Of a stretch of DNA of 64,000 nt, positions 17,866-27,199 are shown in pieces (the stretch's first letter is position 1; every line of letters begins with the position of its first letter). A model generated the notes under the pieces. That model did no database searches, was not told where the DNA came from, and saw only the letters and a program-made list of their open reading frames with translations. Both the position numbers and the translations under genes were made by a program. The stretch comes from Senimuribacter sp049852125 (GTDB taxonomy: Bacteria; Bacillota; Clostridia; Peptostreptococcales; Anaerovoracaceae), in contig NZ_CP187532.1 of assembly GCF_049852125.1 (NCBI RefSeq), forward strand, positions 744,001 to 808,000, given 5' to 3'.

Positions 17866-20478
17866 GACACTACAGTTGCAAACAGTCAGGCACAGTACCT
17901 GCAGAATCTGGCACAGGCTGAAGCACAGGCGCTGAACGATTTAGCAAAAGAATATAACTATGCTAAGTCTCAGGTAACTTACAAAGGCGACAGTGCTACA
18001 GTAGTTACTAGTCCTGCTGACCCGGATGATCCGAGTGCTGGTACTACTACTGCTGATGGCAACTACGTAATTGCTGGCGCTGAATGGTTAAAACAGCTGG
18101 ACGCAGTGTATGAAGACGCTAAGAAAGCCGTTCAGGCAACAACTGTTACACTGCAGACTGCAGACGCATACAACACAAACGGTGACAAAACTGTTGAGGA
18201 ATTGACAGCATTATATGCTGTAAAGAACGCTACGGCTTTCACAACTGATCTGTATGCAGATAACGGCAAATACGCTGTTGCTGCTGCGAAAGCACAGTTT
18301 GCGGTTGATCAGGCTGCATTTATCGCAAATGCAAACTCCGTAGATACTAAAATCTACTCCACAAAAGCGCAGGCTACTGCATATAAAGATGTTACTTATG
18401 GTGACAAGACTGTCAGCACAAAAGTTCCAAAGGAATATGCAGATGCAGTTGTCGCAAAAGCTGCTTATGAATTAGCACAGATTAAACTGGCTGGTACAGA
18501 AGCTACAGCTACAGCTGTTGGAACTGTAAAAACACAGTTGGTAGATGAGCTTGCAAAGTACATTAAATACGATGCTGCGAAAAAAGTATATCTTCTTGAT
18601 GAAGATCAGGCTGCTGTTGGCGATATTCTGACTGTTGTTGAAGAAAAACAGCAGGAAGCACAGGGCGCTGCTGATAAGGCTGCTCTCTTAGCGGATCTTG
18701 CAGTGAAAATCTCCGATGCAACTGTTGCTACAGCAAATTATGATGCTGATCAGCTTGCTGCTTGGACAAAGCTGAGAGATGCATACAACAAGGTTTGCAC
18801 ATACTTAATCAATGCTGGAGAAATTACAAGAGGAAATCTTCCAGTATTCCCAGTTCACAACATCACAAAGGTTAATGGCGTAACAAAGGCTGTAGAATCA
18901 GCTACAAGCTATCAGGATGCAGTTGCTGATATGGAAGCTGTTGCTGCTCTGGCTGCAACTTTGAAAGCAAAGACCACGATCGACGGCGATCCTGAATACG
19001 ACGCTGCTAAGGTTGACGAGTTACTGGATGCTGCATATGTAGCACAGTACAAGAAGGCTGCAACAACTCCTTACGTTGCTTCCGTAGAAAACTTTGCAGC
19101 TGCTAAATTAACTTATTCTACTTCCTTCGCGAAAGAGCACAAGAAGGCTGTAGTAGCTGCTAAGGTTAACGCAGATGAAATGAAATATGGCAGTGATGCG
19201 TACTATGCACTTGAATGGGCGAAGGTTGTAGCTGCAGTAGCTGCATACAACGCTGCAATCGATGCTGCTGCAACAACGAATGATATTACTAAGGCTGAAA
19301 CAGCTCTTACAAATGCTCTGGCAGAAGTTAAGACTGCTGCTGGCGTAGACACACTCTACACTGCTGGCGTTTGCAAGACAGCTGCTGAAGCTGCTCTGGA
19401 TATGGTTGCTAAATATGTTGATACCCTCAATGCCGGAAAGACTGGCGACGATCGTATCGACAATCCTTACACTGCTCAGACTGATCTGAATAAGTGGTTT
19501 GCAGAAAAGGGAGCAAGAACAGACGCAGAAGTAAAAGCATTATATGACACATTAAAGGCAGAAGTTGCAAAGACACCTACGATCGGCGCTGAGAAGGCTG
19601 CAAGCGATGCTAAGGTTGCTAACGTAAAGGCTATGATCGAAAAGCTTCCTACAGCTCTGAACGCTACTCTGGCTGATGCTGAAGCTACTGCTGCTGCTAA
19701 GAGCGCATTCGATGAATTAACTCCTGCAGAAAAGGCTAAGATTCCTGCTGAAAACGCTAAGCTGGCTGCTCTGGTTACAAATCTGAAGGCTCTGTACAAT
19801 GCTGAAATCCAGAAGAAGATCGATAAGGCAAACGAAGGTGGAATCACTGTAGAAGACGCTGCGATCTTTGATGAACTCAAAACTCTGAATGATGCATATA
19901 AAGCATTAGACGGTAATGATAACACAACATATACTACGTTCTTAGCTACTGCAAAGGCTAATTTGAAGACTGCAGAACTGAATGCTGTTGTTGAGGCTAT
20001 CAAAGCTATCCCTGCTGCTGTTACATTAGGCGATAAGGCAGCTGTAGAAGCAGCAAGAAAAGCATACGATGCTTACGTTGCAAAATACACTGATTATGCT
20101 GCTGGCGTTAACGCAGCTGCAGATGTAACTAACTTCTCCTCACTGCTGATGGCAGAAGCAATGATCAAGGCTCTGGACGTAAATGCTGTAGAGTCCCTGA
20201 AGATTAAGGCTTCCTCCAAAGCTGTAAAGGGTAAGATCACTGTAAAATGGACTGTAAAGGGCGATGCATCCGGTATTGATGGATACAGAGTTTACAAATC
20301 CAAGAAGGCTAACAGTGGATACAAATTCATGGGTAAAACCAAGAAGCTGTCCATGGCTAACAAAAAGGATCTGAAGAAGGGTACTAGATACTTCTACAAG
20401 GTTAGAGCTTACAAAGTAGTTGATGGTAAGACTTATTACTCCGATTACTCCAATAAGGCTAACAGAATTGCTAAATAA
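17785..20478 (+). CDS. Secreted alpha-helical repeat surface protein 1 with C-terminal FnIII-like domain
   Basis: An 897-residue exported protein. Signal peptide MKKFLTVLLALSVVFTYSFS... is cleaved after AFA (residues 25-27). The body is Ala/Lys/Asp-rich and helical, with degenerate units of the type (I)xALPxxVTxxDKxAVEAARxAYD, clearest near residues 620-660 and 735-780. The last about 95 residues (from VESLKIKASSK) form a lysine-rich FnIII-like domain (GYRVYKSKK, YFYKVRAYKVVDGKTYYSDYS) shared with the two paralogues. There is no LPXTG or obvious S-layer homology domain, so the basic C-terminal domain may bind the wall. The role is unknown; a structural or adhesive surface protein is the likeliest reading. 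It has its own promoter cassette and terminator. Confidence 0.8.
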   Translation: MKKFLTVLLALSVVFTYSFSAVGTAFADTTVANSQAQYLQNLAQAEAQALNDLAKEYNYAKSQVTYKGDSATVVTSPADPDDPSAGTTTADGNYVIAGAEWLKQLDAVYEDAKKAVQATTVTLQTADAYNTNGDKTVEELTALYAVKNATAFTTDLYADNGKYAVAAAKAQFAVDQAAFIANANSVDTKIYSTKAQATAYKDVTYGDKTVSTKVPKEYADAVVAKAAYELAQIKLAGTEATATAVGTVKTQLVDELAKYIKYDAAKKVYLLDEDQAAVGDILTVVEEKQQEAQGAADKAALLADLAVKISDATVATANYDADQLAAWTKLRDAYNKVCTYLINAGEITRGNLPVFPVHNITKVNGVTKAVESATSYQDAVADMEAVAALAATLKAKTTIDGDPEYDAAKVDELLDAAYVAQYKKAATTPYVASVENFAAAKLTYSTSFAKEHKKAVVAAKVNADEMKYGSDAYYALEWAKVVAAVAAYNAAIDAAATTNDITKAETALTNALAEVKTAAGVDTLYTAGVCKTAAEAALDMVAKYVDTLNAGKTGDDRIDNPYTAQTDLNKWFAEKGARTDAEVKALYDTLKAEVAKTPTIGAEKAASDAKVANVKAMIEKLPTALNATLADAEATAAAKSAFDELTPAEKAKIPAENAKLAALVTNLKALYNAEIQKKIDKANEGGITVEDAAIFDELKTLNDAYKALDGNDNTTYTTFLATAKANLKTAELNAVVEAIKAIPAAVTLGDKAAVEAARKAYDAYVAKYTDYAAGVNAAADVTNFSSLLMAEAMIKALDVNAVESLKIKASSKAVKGKITVKWTVKGDASGIDGYRVYKSKKANSGYKFMGKTKKLSMANKKDLKKGTRYFYKVRAYKVVDGKTYYSDYSNKANRIAK

Positions 20479-20506
20479 TTGATTAGATACTTCATGTAAT
20501 CAATGA

Positions 20507-20535
20507 AGAAGGCCGGAATTCCGGCCTTCTTTTTT
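20507..20535 (+). terminator. Terminator of surface protein 1
   Basis: A perfect 24-nt palindrome (AGAAGGCCGGAA with its complement, 20507-20530) is followed by a T-run. The same hairpin ends surface gene 2, and a close variant ends surface gene 3. Confidence 0.95.
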
Positions 20536-20671
20536 CTTAAAAGTTTTTAATATTTACAAATAGTGGTATCCTTTTTGAAACGTTAATGTTATAATAGAAT
20601 TAATCTTGAACTTCGAATTCATATTGAAGAAGCTTTAGAAATTAACGAGTTTAAAGAAAGGAAAAGAGATT

Positions 20672-22921
20672 ATGAAAAAGATACTAGCGATCGTATTATC
20701 AGCCATGATGGTTTTCTGCATGATGCCAGGTATGGCGTTTGCCGCGGCAGTTAATATTGATAGCGCCACAATTAGCTTTGATAAATCTCCTGCAAAGTAT
20801 GAGTATACTGGATCGGCTATTGAACCGAATGTTACAGTAACGCTGAGTGGTCAAACCTTAGTTAAAGGCAGAGATTATAAAGTTGAGTATAGCAGCAATA
20901 CAGCTGTAAGCACTACTGCTGCCGTTACAGTAACCGGGCTTGGCAGCGGTACAGGCGAGTCGGGAAGCGGATATACTGGAACAAAAACTGTCAACTTTGA
21001 GATCATAGCTAAGGATATAAATGATGTGGTTTTGACCCATCCGGCAGCATTTACTGAAGGAACGCTGATCAGCAGCTTAAAGCTGGACTTGAAAAATGGA
21101 ACAACAAAACTGGTTGAAGGAACAGATTTTGATATTGCTGCTGAAAAACAAGGTCAGACAGCAGTAATCAAGGGACCTCAGAATGTCGTTATAACTGGTA
21201 AGGGAAATTACAAAGGCACACGAATCGTTCGCATCGAGGGCGGTACAGATATCAGCAGCTATGTAATTGATCCGATTCCTGCAGTTACATATGATGGAAC
21301 AGCAAAACGTCCTCCGGTAGTAGTAAGACCGGCTGTGGGCGCTTCTGCATTAAGTCCAAGCTACTATGACGTTACTTACTCGGGTAATGTTGACGCTCTT
21401 GGTAATGCAAAGGTCATCATTACAGGAAAGAACGGATACGCTGGTCGAAAGGAAGCATTATTTACAATCAATCCGAAATCTATCAATTACGTCACGGTAT
21501 CTGCCATCGAGAATCAGTCCATCGGAAGCACACCGGAACCAGATGTATATGACGGTGGTAAAAAGCTAAAAAAAGGTATCGATTATTCTCTTTCTTACAG
21601 TGGATATGAATACATCGGAACGGCTACAGTACACATCACGGGTATGGGAAACTATACAGGCGCGGTCTCCAAAACTTACCAGGTAAAGGATGCGATCAGT
21701 TCTTATTTTGTAACTGTTTTAAAGAATGCTTTCGACTATACAGGAACAGCTATTACGCCTGAGGTTACTGTAAAAGGACCGGATAAGACGTACGTACTCA
21801 ACCGCGACTATAAGATTATCGGCGGAGGACAGACGAAAGCAGGCACGTATAAGTTTGAATTAGTTGGAATGGGCAATTACGGCGGCGTATTCTATACAGG
21901 AGAATACACGATTAATAAGAAGACCATTACAGCTGTTAACACGACTTTAACACTTTCATCTGACGTAGCTTTTTATGATGGTAAGCCGAAAGAGCCGGTT
22001 GTTACTGTAAGATGTGACGGAAAAGTTTTAACAAAGGATGTTGATTACACTGTCAGCTACTATAATAATACGAATATCGGAACTGCCACAGTCTTCATCA
22101 GTGGTATGGGAAGCTATTACGGCTCTCTGAATAAGACATTCCGCATTGCCGGCAAAGATCTTTCTTCACTGACTGCCAGTCTGTCTCAAACGTCCTATAA
22201 CTACACCGGTACAGAACATAAGCCAACTGTTACGATTTACGACGGAACAAAGAAGCTTGTTGTCGGAACGGACTATACTGTTTCTTATAAAGACAACAGA
22301 AACAGTGGTACTGCAACTGTTACCATTACAGGTCAGGGAAATTATGCGGGTACTAAGACGTTGACCTTTACAATTGTCGGCAAAACGCAGCTTTTGACAA
22401 CAGAACGTTCCTATTATACTAAATATTTGACAAGCTCTGCTTTCAATCTCGGTGCGGAAACTGATGGTGACGGTGTTATTGCATACGAATCCAGCGATAA
22501 ATCTGTTGCGACTGTTTCTGCAACAGGTACTGTTACCATTCATGGAACAGGCGTCGCGTATATTACGGTGAAAACAACGAAGGATGTAAAATATAATCCG
22601 ACCTCAAAAACTGTTAAGGTTACTGTTAAGCCAAAGAAGCCTGTAATGGAGCTTTCCTCCCCAAATAGTGGAGAAATCAAAGTGAAATTCACAAAGGTCA
22701 AGGGCGCTACCAAGTATCAGGTAAAATATGGCCGCAAAGGCAGCTATAAGTACAAATACGTTACACATAAAGAAAATCAATTCCCGAAGACTTCTGTTAC
22801 TATTAAGAAGCTTCAGCCGGGAATCAACTACTATGTAAAGGTTCGCGCGTATAAAACCTTATCCGACGGAACAAAGGTTTATGGTAACTGGACCACCCTT
22901 ACAAAGGTTAGAACAAATTAA
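20672..22921 (+). CDS. Secreted Ig-like repeat protein with C-terminal FnIII domain
   Basis: A 749-residue exported protein. Signal peptide MKKILAIVLSAMMVFCMMPG... is cleaved after AFA (about residue 24). About seven beta-sandwich repeats of roughly 70-80 residues follow, each with a YTG/YDG...P.V.V...LVxGxDYxVSY...GTATVxITGxGNYxG signature, like the MBG/YDG-type bacterial Ig repeats of adhesins. A BIg2-like module (YESSDKSVATVSATGTVTIHGTG) and a final FnIII domain (KVRAYKTLSDGTKVYGNW) come last. No sortase motif is visible. It probably works on the cell surface beside the helical repeat proteins, though it has a different leader and C-terminus from them. Confidence 0.85.
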   Translation: MKKILAIVLSAMMVFCMMPGMAFAAAVNIDSATISFDKSPAKYEYTGSAIEPNVTVTLSGQTLVKGRDYKVEYSSNTAVSTTAAVTVTGLGSGTGESGSGYTGTKTVNFEIIAKDINDVVLTHPAAFTEGTLISSLKLDLKNGTTKLVEGTDFDIAAEKQGQTAVIKGPQNVVITGKGNYKGTRIVRIEGGTDISSYVIDPIPAVTYDGTAKRPPVVVRPAVGASALSPSYYDVTYSGNVDALGNAKVIITGKNGYAGRKEALFTINPKSINYVTVSAIENQSIGSTPEPDVYDGGKKLKKGIDYSLSYSGYEYIGTATVHITGMGNYTGAVSKTYQVKDAISSYFVTVLKNAFDYTGTAITPEVTVKGPDKTYVLNRDYKIIGGGQTKAGTYKFELVGMGNYGGVFYTGEYTINKKTITAVNTTLTLSSDVAFYDGKPKEPVVTVRCDGKVLTKDVDYTVSYYNNTNIGTATVFISGMGSYYGSLNKTFRIAGKDLSSLTASLSQTSYNYTGTEHKPTVTIYDGTKKLVVGTDYTVSYKDNRNSGTATVTITGQGNYAGTKTLTFTIVGKTQLLTTERSYYTKYLTSSAFNLGAETDGDGVIAYESSDKSVATVSATGTVTIHGTGVAYITVKTTKDVKYNPTSKTVKVTVKPKKPVMELSSPNSGEIKVKFTKVKGATKYQVKYGRKGSYKYKYVTHKENQFPKTSVTIKKLQPGINYYVKVRAYKTLSDGTKVYGNWTTLTKVRTN

Positions 22922-22942
22922 GATAAGATAGCAACTATCATG

Positions 22943-22977
22943 CAAAAGCAGGCTGTGAGTCTGCTTTTGTTTTTTTC
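22943..22977 (+). terminator. Intrinsic terminator
   Basis: CAAAAGCAG (22943-22951) pairs perfectly with CTGCTTTTG (22961-22969) and is followed by seven T residues. Confidence 0.93.
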
Positions 22978-23101
22978 CAACTTTCGTCCTAGATTTATAA
23001 AAAAACTGCTTTACCAAAAGAAAGCGCTTTCCCTGGACAGTCTTTTTGTTATATACTATTAGTAAAGAAAATAATCAACACAATGCGAAAGGAGGAATCG
23101 T

Positions 23102-25390
23102 GTGCATCTGCCGCATATGATCACAGATGTTGCTGTCATGCTGCTGACAGCTGGAATCATTACCATCATTTTCAAAAAGATCAAGCAGCCTCTGATCCTG
23201 GGCTATATCCTGGCAGGATTTTTAATCAGCCCTTTCTTTCCGATGTTCTTTACCGCGGAAGATACCGAATCTATTAACCTATGGAGTGAGATTGGCGTCA
23301 TTATTCTGATGTTCCATATCGGATTGGAATTTAATCTTCATAAACTGGCCCGCATGGGTGGTACGGCTATTATCAGCGCAATTGTAAAAATGGCCGGCGT
23401 GCTGTTAACTGGGTACGTTCTTGGCATTTTTATGGGGTTTAGTTCTATAAACAGTATCTTTTTAGGAGTGATGCTGTCTATCAGCTCTACAGCAGTGATA
23501 CAGAAAAGCTTTGAGGAATTGGGAGTAAAAAGTGAAAAATATTCTCAGTTGGTCATGGGCACACTGGTGATTGAGGACATTGTAGCCATTTTCATGATGG
23601 TAGTTCTTTCCACGATCTCAGTTAGTCAAAGCGTTTCCGGCCGGGAGCTTACAGTCAGTTTGTTGCTGATGATATGTTATCTGATCGTATGGCTTATACT
23701 CGGTATTTATCTGTTGCCGACCTTTTTAAACAAGGTGATCAAAGTGATGAACGATGAAATGCTTCTTGTACTTTCTCTTGGACTTTGTTTCGGCATGGTT
23801 CTCATCGCCAACGCCTTAGGATTTTCTTCAGAGCTGGGAGCGTTTCTTGCCGGTTCGCTTCTTGCCGGAACAATTCATGTAGAAAGGATAGAGCATATTA
23901 CAAAGGGTGTGAAAGACCTGTTCGTTACCTTTTTCTTCCTGTCAGTTGGTATGAAGGTAGACCCACAGGCTATCATCACCTATGCGCCGATGATTATTAT
24001 CATCACGATAGTCGCGGTTATCGCCAAATTGATATTCGCGACAATAGGGATGCTTCTGTCAGGACAGACCATGAGTACAGCTGTAAAAAGTGGTTTCAGC
24101 CTGGCGCCTATTGGAGAGTTCTCATTCATTATTGCTTCGCTTGGAGTATCCTTGGGGGTTATGAAAGATTTCCTGTATCCGATTATTGTGTCTGCCGCAG
24201 TGCTTACGACCTTCCTGACACCTTTTTTGATCAAAAAATCCTCAGGTGTTACAACTTTCTTAGAGAAAAGGTTGTCTGACAATCTACTGAAAAAGCTGAA
24301 TCGCTATACAGCAGACGATCAAGTAGATGATAATGCGGACAACGAATGGAATGAATATATTCGCAGATTCTGCTCAAGAACCATTCTCTACAGCGTCATC
24401 ATGCTGGTTACCGTTGTGGCAGGTCTCAAAGTGTTGCAGCCCCTGCTTGCTGGTCCTCTACCTGATCTGCCGTGTAAGATCTGCGTATGTGCCGTTATTT
24501 ACTTCGTCATGGCGATTTTTATCAAGCCAATGCTAAATCTCCATAACCGGGTATTTACGTCTCTATGGCTCAAAAAAAGGGCAAATAGGCTGCCGCTTAT
24601 CGTTCTGACCTCTATTAAGGTCGCTATCATAGCGTCTATTGCGATGATTCCGCTAATCAGCCTCTTTGATATCTTTCCGGGCTTTCTGTTTATCCTGCTT
24701 GTGGTTATCGTTTTGGTTACTGCCAAAAGTGATTTTATGGCAACCTCGTATCTGCGGCTGGAAACCCGTTTTCTGCGAAACCTCAATGAGCGAATTATCA
24801 AAGCGGAGGAAGAAAAGGGCGTCCAGCAGTCGTGGCTAGATGAAGAATTGCATATCATCACCCTAATTGCTCCGGAAGACGCGGATTTTTTAGGAAAGAG
24901 CTTGGCAGAGCTGCAGTGGGGAAAAATTTTCAATATTTATGTAGTGAAAATTCGCCATAATGGCAAGCATATGATTTTGCCTAATCCGAAAACGGTAATC
25001 CATGGAGGTGACAAAATTTATATCGTCAGCGACCTAAAATCCATAGAGAATTTTTATCGGTTGATTCGTATTAAGCCTTCCAAGTATCCTAGAACCCTAA
25101 AACAGTTTATGGAGACAGATTATCCTGTTATAGAAAACGCGTTATCCGTGTGCGCTGTTAAATTGACAGGCGATGAAGCCTTTGCAGGGAAATCTTTGAA
25201 AAATGGAAACTTTAAGGATAAATGGCATTGCATCGTATTGGGTTTACAGCAAAAAGGATACCCTATCATCATGCCTGACGCGAATACAATGATCGAGGCA
25301 GGCGATATCATCTGGGTTATGGGTTCAAATAATCATGTGGGCCGTTTAGCTTCTGAATGCGTCTGTGAGCAAGTAGATATGTTTCAATAA
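23102..25390 (+). CDS. Kef/CPA2-type monovalent cation:proton antiporter with TrkA-C domains
   Basis: A 762-residue membrane protein. The N-terminal about 380 residues are a CPA2 transporter with some twelve membrane segments and family motifs (GYILAGFLISP, FHIGLEFNL, SSTAVIQKSFEELG, LGAFLAGSLLAGT). A further four-segment region follows (about 410-560), then two TrkA-C-like cytosolic domains (DADFLGKSLAEL..., and DEAFAGKSLKNG...), which in relatives bind regulatory nucleotides. The GTG start at 23102 is chosen because AAAGGAGGA ends 5 nt upstream. Likely function is K+ or Na+ efflux in exchange for H+; the ion is not determinable. It is a single-gene unit between two terminators. Confidence 0.88.
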   Translation: MHLPHMITDVAVMLLTAGIITIIFKKIKQPLILGYILAGFLISPFFPMFFTAEDTESINLWSEIGVIILMFHIGLEFNLHKLARMGGTAIISAIVKMAGVLLTGYVLGIFMGFSSINSIFLGVMLSISSTAVIQKSFEELGVKSEKYSQLVMGTLVIEDIVAIFMMVVLSTISVSQSVSGRELTVSLLLMICYLIVWLILGIYLLPTFLNKVIKVMNDEMLLVLSLGLCFGMVLIANALGFSSELGAFLAGSLLAGTIHVERIEHITKGVKDLFVTFFFLSVGMKVDPQAIITYAPMIIIITIVAVIAKLIFATIGMLLSGQTMSTAVKSGFSLAPIGEFSFIIASLGVSLGVMKDFLYPIIVSAAVLTTFLTPFLIKKSSGVTTFLEKRLSDNLLKKLNRYTADDQVDDNADNEWNEYIRRFCSRTILYSVIMLVTVVAGLKVLQPLLAGPLPDLPCKICVCAVIYFVMAIFIKPMLNLHNRVFTSLWLKKRANRLPLIVLTSIKVAIIASIAMIPLISLFDIFPGFLFILLVVIVLVTAKSDFMATSYLRLETRFLRNLNERIIKAEEEKGVQQSWLDEELHIITLIAPEDADFLGKSLAELQWGKIFNIYVVKIRHNGKHMILPNPKTVIHGGDKIYIVSDLKSIENFYRLIRIKPSKYPRTLKQFMETDYPVIENALSVCAVKLTGDEAFAGKSLKNGNFKDKWHCIVLGLQQKGYPIIMPDANTMIEAGDIIWVMGSNNHVGRLASECVCEQVDMFQ

Positions 25391-25394
25391 AAAA

Positions 25395-25450
25395 GAAAAG
25401 GACTGTACTGTTCCCGGTTGTTATCCACGGGAATGTACAGTCTTTCCTTT
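25395..25450. terminator. Bidirectional terminator
   Basis: GACTGTAC...CCCG pairs with CGGG...GTACAGTC (about 25401-25442), flanked by an A-tract to the left and TTTCCTTT to the right. It separates the antiporter gene from the convergent small minus-strand gene. Confidence 0.85.
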
Positions 25451-25466
25451 ATCACAGCCTATTGGT

Positions 25467-25655
25467 TTACCATTCTGCAGCTGATGGGTTCATCTGTTTT
25501 TGCTTCTGTTTTTTCATATATACACCTAATCCCCCTGGTGGTATACGATCCTCCAGAATCGCTCGAAGCATTAGATGATCCCATTCATCGACAATCGCGC
25601 CTGAACGCAATAAGGCGTCTTCGATGGCTTCAATATGCATATCAATATCATCCAT
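25467..25655 (-). CDS. Small hypothetical protein, 62 aa
   Basis: Reads MDDIDMHIEAIEDALLRSG... and ends with a polar, basic tail (YMKKQKQKQMNPS). GAAGGACGG lies about 10-14 nt before the ATG. It sits downstream of the HipA-like kinase gene on the same strand, 161 bp away, and stops just before a bidirectional terminator, both of which favour a real gene. No domain is recognised and it does not resemble HipB. An overlapping plus-strand frame (25418-25657) has no ribosome binding site and was not preferred. Confidence 0.45.
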   Translation of the reverse strand: MDDIDMHIEAIEDALLRSGAIVDEWDHLMLRAILEDRIPPGGLGVYMKKQKQKQMNPSAAEW

Positions 25656-25816
25656 AATGTTTACCGTCCTTCACAAAACCTACAAGTATATTATAGAAGA
25701 TTGACGAATTTTGTGAACCCCTATTCGTGCCCTATATTCCTACAAATTTTGACAAATTATGACAAATTATTCACTTCTTCTTCGGTTTTTTACGAAATTT
25801 ACGTTTTTCTGCAGCA

Positions 25817-26941
25817 TCATTCAAATTTACTGATAAATAGCTTTTTTCTTCCCAGTATTTTGTTAATCTGCGTGTTAAGAAAGCTTTCATATTTTTTCAA
25901 ACGTTTCTCAGGCCAGTTGTATTGGCTATGGCGTTTAAAGGTGAACCCTTCCAGATTTCGGAGATCATTTTTAATTGCATCGGTCAACATCTCATTGGCG
26001 TTTAAATTGAATTCACCAGTAAGTCGCGGATAAAGGTCGATCAGTCCATCCATATTCTGTTCTAAAAATCTTTCGTCATTTAGATTGAACAGCATGGATC
26101 TGTTATGATCAAAAACAGGCGCCATAGACACCGGTTGCTGCGTATCGTTGTCAAGAAGAAATCCAAAATTCCCCAAATGCCGGTCAATGTTCAGAATTAA
26201 AGCGTCAAGGACCATCATACGCCGAAAATCATCTCCATCGGCATATTTTTCGATGATGGCAAGCGCTTCTTGCACAGTAACATCGTAAGGGTTTTCCACG
26301 TAATGCATCATTTGTGAAAAGCCAAACCCTTCGCTGGTGAATATTTTGCATTTCGACGCCAGGTGTCCATGATATGTTACTAGATCGTAGCAGACAGCGT
26401 GTGTGCAAAGTGAATCTGCCAGCTGAGACGCATAATACTCCGCAAAGACTTCCCTTTCATAGGTATCGCTGCCTCGTTTCAGGAGATACAGACCGTCAGA
26501 GTCCTTAATCCAACATTTTGCGTAATTTCCGTCCACGCTCAGCTCCGGTGTAGTCGTAGTAAGTGGGGCTTGTCCCCCTTCAAAAGCAATTCTGGCGATA
26601 TTCTCATCAAAATCATTTCTGTATAACGAAACCTGATCCCAGGTCTTTGGCCGTTCGTCGTCTCTGATCCAGAAAGTATCAGTTAGAGAGGCTGCATTAC
26701 TTACCCGGATAAATCCCTCCACATCTTCAGCGCCCAGCTGCTGAAGAATGCTTTGCACATACTTACGATGTTTTGGGGCTTTACGTCCGTTAACAAATTG
26801 CAGCATATCACCATGATATGCTGCCGGCATCATCTCCGGCTCAAAAATTCTTATATTATTTATCCGAACAGAACCATATTGATTCCTATACGTTTTAAAT
26901 GCGGCAATTTCCCGATCTTTATTCATCAAAGTGAATTTCAT
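25817..26941 (-). CDS. HipA-like serine/threonine kinase
   Basis: A 374-residue protein of the HipA kinase superfamily, known for toxin kinases that phosphorylate aminoacyl-tRNA synthetases and cause persistence. The C-terminal kinase core has LILNIDRHLGNFGF (catalytic-loop pattern N-x-DRH-xx-N) and APVFDHNRSML (metal-binding aspartate). A phosphate-loop-like segment precedes them. The start has GAAAGGAGC about nine bases upstream of the ATG. No HipB/XRE antitoxin gene is adjacent on either side; only the 62-residue ORF follows. Whether it is a toxin or a regulatory kinase of another subfamily is open. Confidence 0.8.
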   Translation of the reverse strand: MKFTLMNKDREIAAFKTYRNQYGSVRINNIRIFEPEMMPAAYHGDMLQFVNGRKAPKHRKYVQSILQQLGAEDVEGFIRVSNAASLTDTFWIRDDERPKTWDQVSLYRNDFDENIARIAFEGGQAPLTTTTPELSVDGNYAKCWIKDSDGLYLLKRGSDTYEREVFAEYYASQLADSLCTHAVCYDLVTYHGHLASKCKIFTSEGFGFSQMMHYVENPYDVTVQEALAIIEKYADGDDFRRMMVLDALILNIDRHLGNFGFLLDNDTQQPVSMAPVFDHNRSMLFNLNDERFLEQNMDGLIDLYPRLTGEFNLNANEMLTDAIKNDLRNLEGFTFKRHSQYNWPEKRLKKYESFLNTQINKILGRKKLFISKFE

Positions 26942-27022
26942 CCATGCAGCTCCTTTCGTATAACTATGTTTATTATATCAAAAAAAGGTCTGCATTTCTA
27001 TATAATTCACTTCAATAGAAGT

Positions 27023-27199
27023 TCATTGTGAACTGTAATTTCATTTACCAGTTTTGCGCAAAAACGCGTATAACTATAATCTTAAAAAAAGAACTAAAAA
27101 GAGGGAGGAATTCTTAAAATGAAGAAATTTTTAACAGTGCTTCTTGCATTGTCAGTTGTCTTCACTTATAGCTTCAGCGCTGTAGGAACTGCTTTTGCC
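27023..27199 (+). repeat. Surface-gene 5' cassette, copy 2
   Basis: Matches 17689-17865 through the leader and the signal-peptide codons. In this copy the left edge forms the inverted repeat AGTTCA-TTG-TGAACT (27020-27034), a possible operator; copy 3 extends it to ACAGTTCA-TTG-TGAACTGT. Confidence 0.92.
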
